Shown in pieces: positions 61,441 to 64,000 of a DNA stretch of 64,000 nucleotides; within the stretch, counting starts at the first letter, position 1, and the number at the start of each line of letters is the position of its first letter. The notes below the pieces were generated by a model. The model was given only the letters and a program-made list of their open reading frames with translations, did no database searches and had not been told where the DNA came from. This DNA comes from Peromyscus leucopus. Its lineage: Eukaryota > Chordata > Mammalia > Rodentia > Cricetidae. The stretch covers positions 44,216,456 to 44,280,455 of the forward strand of contig NC_051070.1 in NCBI RefSeq assembly GCF_004664715.2, in the 5' to 3' direction. The position numbers were made by a program, and so were the translations under genes.

Positions 61441-63671
61441 TGAATAGGCTTTGGAAAAAAACAATTAAACCAACCCAAGACTCTAAGAGACTGAATTGAA
61501 GAGTAAGAGAATGGACTAATTACTGGTAAATGTACACTATATGCTTATGAACCTCAATCTCCCACATCACTGCTTTGATGTGTTCTCATCAGCTCCAAAA
61601 CCCTGGAAATGAAATCACAGTAAGTCCATATTCGTCACAAAGAGCCTCCTCATTTATGTCTTTACTTAAGCCTTCTCAAAATCCCCGCTTTTCAAGGATC
61701 CCACTCTATAGGAACCATAGAGAAACTAAAAAACATCATTTGGCGTGGGGAGACTTTAATATATAGACCATTTAAGTAAGGCATATGGGGTCATATTACA
61801 TTTATAATTAGAGCATCAAGAGAATATTTAGTGATTAAAAAGGAGAAGAAAACTAAACTAATATACTATTCTTTTGTCATTGATACAATCATGTTAGAAT
61901 TTTAAAGTTGATCTCGTTAAGAAATCTCTGCTAGGAAATCTGTGGAAGCATGTCAATACCCCAGGACAGAGAGGAGGAAGGAAGTGACATTCTCCTGAAC
62001 AGTGAAGTATTTGAGTGCCTGGGGGACAGGACAAAGAATAAATTCCTCTTATTATGATCCAACCAGGTGAGTGATAGTGTTGATTTTTTATCAATACTAC
62101 TAAAAATAACTAGTAATAATCGTTTTTAAAGGGTAATATAGTTTTTGCTAAGAGAAAAAAACTAAAAATTCAGGTGCTTGCTAAGGTTTTGAGGAAAACA
62201 AAAATACAAATATGGAATTGGCATCATGCCAGTGGCAACTGCAGAGCCCCAGAGTTACAGGTAAGGACGCTGGAGCATCAGTGGGTGGGCGTGTGTGGAG
62301 TCAGAAGAACTTTGAAGAGTTCAGAGAAGGGAAAGATACATCAAGACAGATGGCAGTTCTCATAAGTCACAACTACATAAAATTGTGAGGCCATATCATT
62401 ATTTGTAAGCCAGGAAATAGGCAACTTTGGAAATGCCATTTAAAAGATAAGAATTAATGAATTGCTACAAGTTCACAGATATTTCACTTCACTGGGATTT
62501 TTTTTTTAAAAGATATATGTATGTATGTTGTAGCAGAGCTTGGAGATGATTAAAAAAAAAAAAAGTTGTTCTTGGAAAGCAGCGAAGAGAAGAGATACAC
62601 ATGTACTGGGTGTGTACGCCCGTGTCTCTGGGCTGCAGCAGGGTGTTGTAGAACGGCAGATGCCGTATGCGGGATCCTGAGACTGGCAAGCTGAAGAGGC
62701 GGGCTACCCCACTTCTCCTTTAGCTGAGGTGGTTGCTAACTAGGTGACTTCCTGAGGCTCAGTAGCAATTCCTAGATTCACCTATGATCCTTCTGACTCC
62801 CAGCTAGGGGCTGGGCAGGAGGCAGGGAGGTACAGAGTGTGGTTTAGCGACAGAAAATTAAAGCTACTGATACAATGTCTCACTGAAAACCACAAGGGAT
62901 AGGAAATCAGGGAATGAAAGTCAAAATCCAACAGGTACTCTAAAGATGAAGTGTGTCTTCTCAACCAAGGAACAGGACCCATGGCACAGCTAAGCTGCAG
63001 AGTCAGCAGGAGAGCGACTGAACGGAACCGAGGGTGGTTTAGGTGTGGCTAGGGTGATGGTCACAGCCTGGAACACACGCTGCCTGGAGTTGGCTCTTCA
63101 CTGTCGGTTCTCACAACCACCGGAGGGAGGGAGCTGGCCTATCGGAAGGGGACCCATTCAGACATGGCTTATGTGCTGGGCAGAAAGGTCCATGCTGATG
63201 ATAAAAGCAGTCACCAAACCCCTGAATAACAGGATGAGAAGGACCTTTATTCTTCCAGGTTCTCCCGGAAGGCTTCCTTGTATACAATAGTTAAATAGAG
63301 AGTCATTTCCTGATACTAAGGTTCCTAGGTCTGCAAGTTAGAGAGTAGAACCTGTCATAAACCTCTGGGTAATACCAAGGCTGAAGAAGCAATATTTCTT
63401 CACTATAAATACATAAACAAGCACTATAAATATATAAAACCAAGATTAGGCTTAACTTTGCTACAATTTAACAATGACAACAAAATAAAAGGCAAAATGT
63501 AGTTTTCCTTTTAGATAAGTATGTGTCATTTCCCAAGAGTGAAAAATTTTAGAAGACAAAAATGTATTTTTTTAAATATTTAAACACTACTGGGATTTAT
63601 AGTTTGTGGGTACTAGTTAACTTTAAGAATGTAAAATCCTTTCTAATGTCCTTCATTATGAAATGGAATGA

Positions 63672-63835
63672 AGCAGGCTGTGTGTTGCACCCCTTTAATC
63701 CTTGCATTTCCTTAGCAGAGGCAGGAGGATCTTTGATGTTCGAGGCCAGCATGGTCTACAAAAGGGAGTTCCAAGACAGCCAGGGCTACAAAGAGAAACC
63801 CTGTCTCAAAAAACAAAAACAAAAACAAAAACAAT
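63672..63835 (+). mobile_element. B1 SINE, plus strand
   Basis: 'gcaggctgtgtgttgcacccctttaatccttgcatttccttagcagaggcaggaggatctttgatgttcgaggccagcatggtctac...cagccagggctacaaagagaaaccctgtctc' with a (caaaaa)n tail. Note the murine-type 'gacagccagggctac' segment, unlike the young cricetid-type copies. Confidence 0.93.
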
Positions 63836-64000
63836 CCTAACCATAAAACAAAAAGGAATGAACCCTTGCTCTTCAACATGGACACTCTCCAACTCAAGGA
63901 AACGGAGTAGAAACCCTGGCAAACGGAGTGCATACTGTGTGATTCCATCTATCAAAAACAAACAAGCTATATAATGACCAGAAGAGGAGGTTGAGAGGGA

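Larger units (their letters stand above)
61143..64000 (-). other. VWA8: VWA8 intron upstream of exon w1 (partial)
   Basis: Intronic sequence leading to w1. It contains B1 copies at 61273-61440 and 63672-63835 and a few T or A runs. The expected upstream exon of VWA8 (Walker B region of AAA2) is not present. 61450-63670 shows nothing I recognise. Confidence 0.7.

Noticed and set aside
1..64000. CRISPR arrays, bacterial operons, tRNA or rRNA genes, prophage
   Set aside because: None is visible; sequence composition, SINEs and intron structure are those of a rodent nuclear genome.

Overview
The window is a stretch of rodent nuclear DNA lying almost entirely inside one large gene, VWA8 (von Willebrand factor A domain-containing protein 8, an AAA+ ATPase of the mitochondrion), read on the minus strand. 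Ten consecutive internal coding exons can be placed to the base from splice sites, reading phase and recognisable protein sequence. In transcript order they are 61142-60974, 59513-59436, 53305-53190, 45767-45661, 43942-43836, 38104-38033, 23865-23789, 6614-6539, 4979-4844 and 2324-2205. They join in frame into about 352 codons with no gap against the VWA8 protein as I remember it. They cover the end of the second AAA module, the linker, and most of the third AAA module (Walker A, Walker B, sensor 1). The 5' exons lie beyond 64000 and the 3' exons (end of AAA3, C-terminal VWA domain) lie before position 1. No other intact protein-coding gene is seen.

The organism is a muroid rodent, most likely a cricetid (hamster, vole or deer-mouse group). 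The introns are full of B1, B2, ID and B3-type SINEs. The youngest B1 copies (18267-18448 and 20681-20845) carry the diagnostic 'ggaaaggcgcaaa' / 'tttgcgcctttcc' segment that I associate with cricetid B1. The species assignment is inference.

Layout from low to high coordinates. 1-2204 is the intron after the last visible exon. 2205-6614 holds three exons with SINEs and a DNA-transposon-like or L1-like rodent repeat between them. 6615-23788 is a 17 kb intron with several B1s, an RPS24 processed pseudogene inserted into an older SINE, a 32-bp triple repeat and a short poly(A) retro-insertion with a 12-bp target-site duplication. 23866-38032 is a 14 kb intron with a minus-strand class II-like endogenous retroviral fragment (3' LTR plus internal remnant), whose LTR contains a 19-bp minisatellite. 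38105-53189 holds SINEs, microsatellites and a B2 element split in two. 53306-59435 contains a 28-bp minisatellite that is open in all three minus frames and a probable solo LTR. 59436-61142 holds the two most upstream exons, and 61143-64000 is upstream intron.

No CRISPR, operon, tRNA or rRNA gene, or novel enzymatic system is visible. The most noteworthy observations are a GTNNGT tandem splice donor in VWA8 whose alternative use would create an immediate stop, the nested and split mobile elements, the short retro-insertion, and the two minisatellites.
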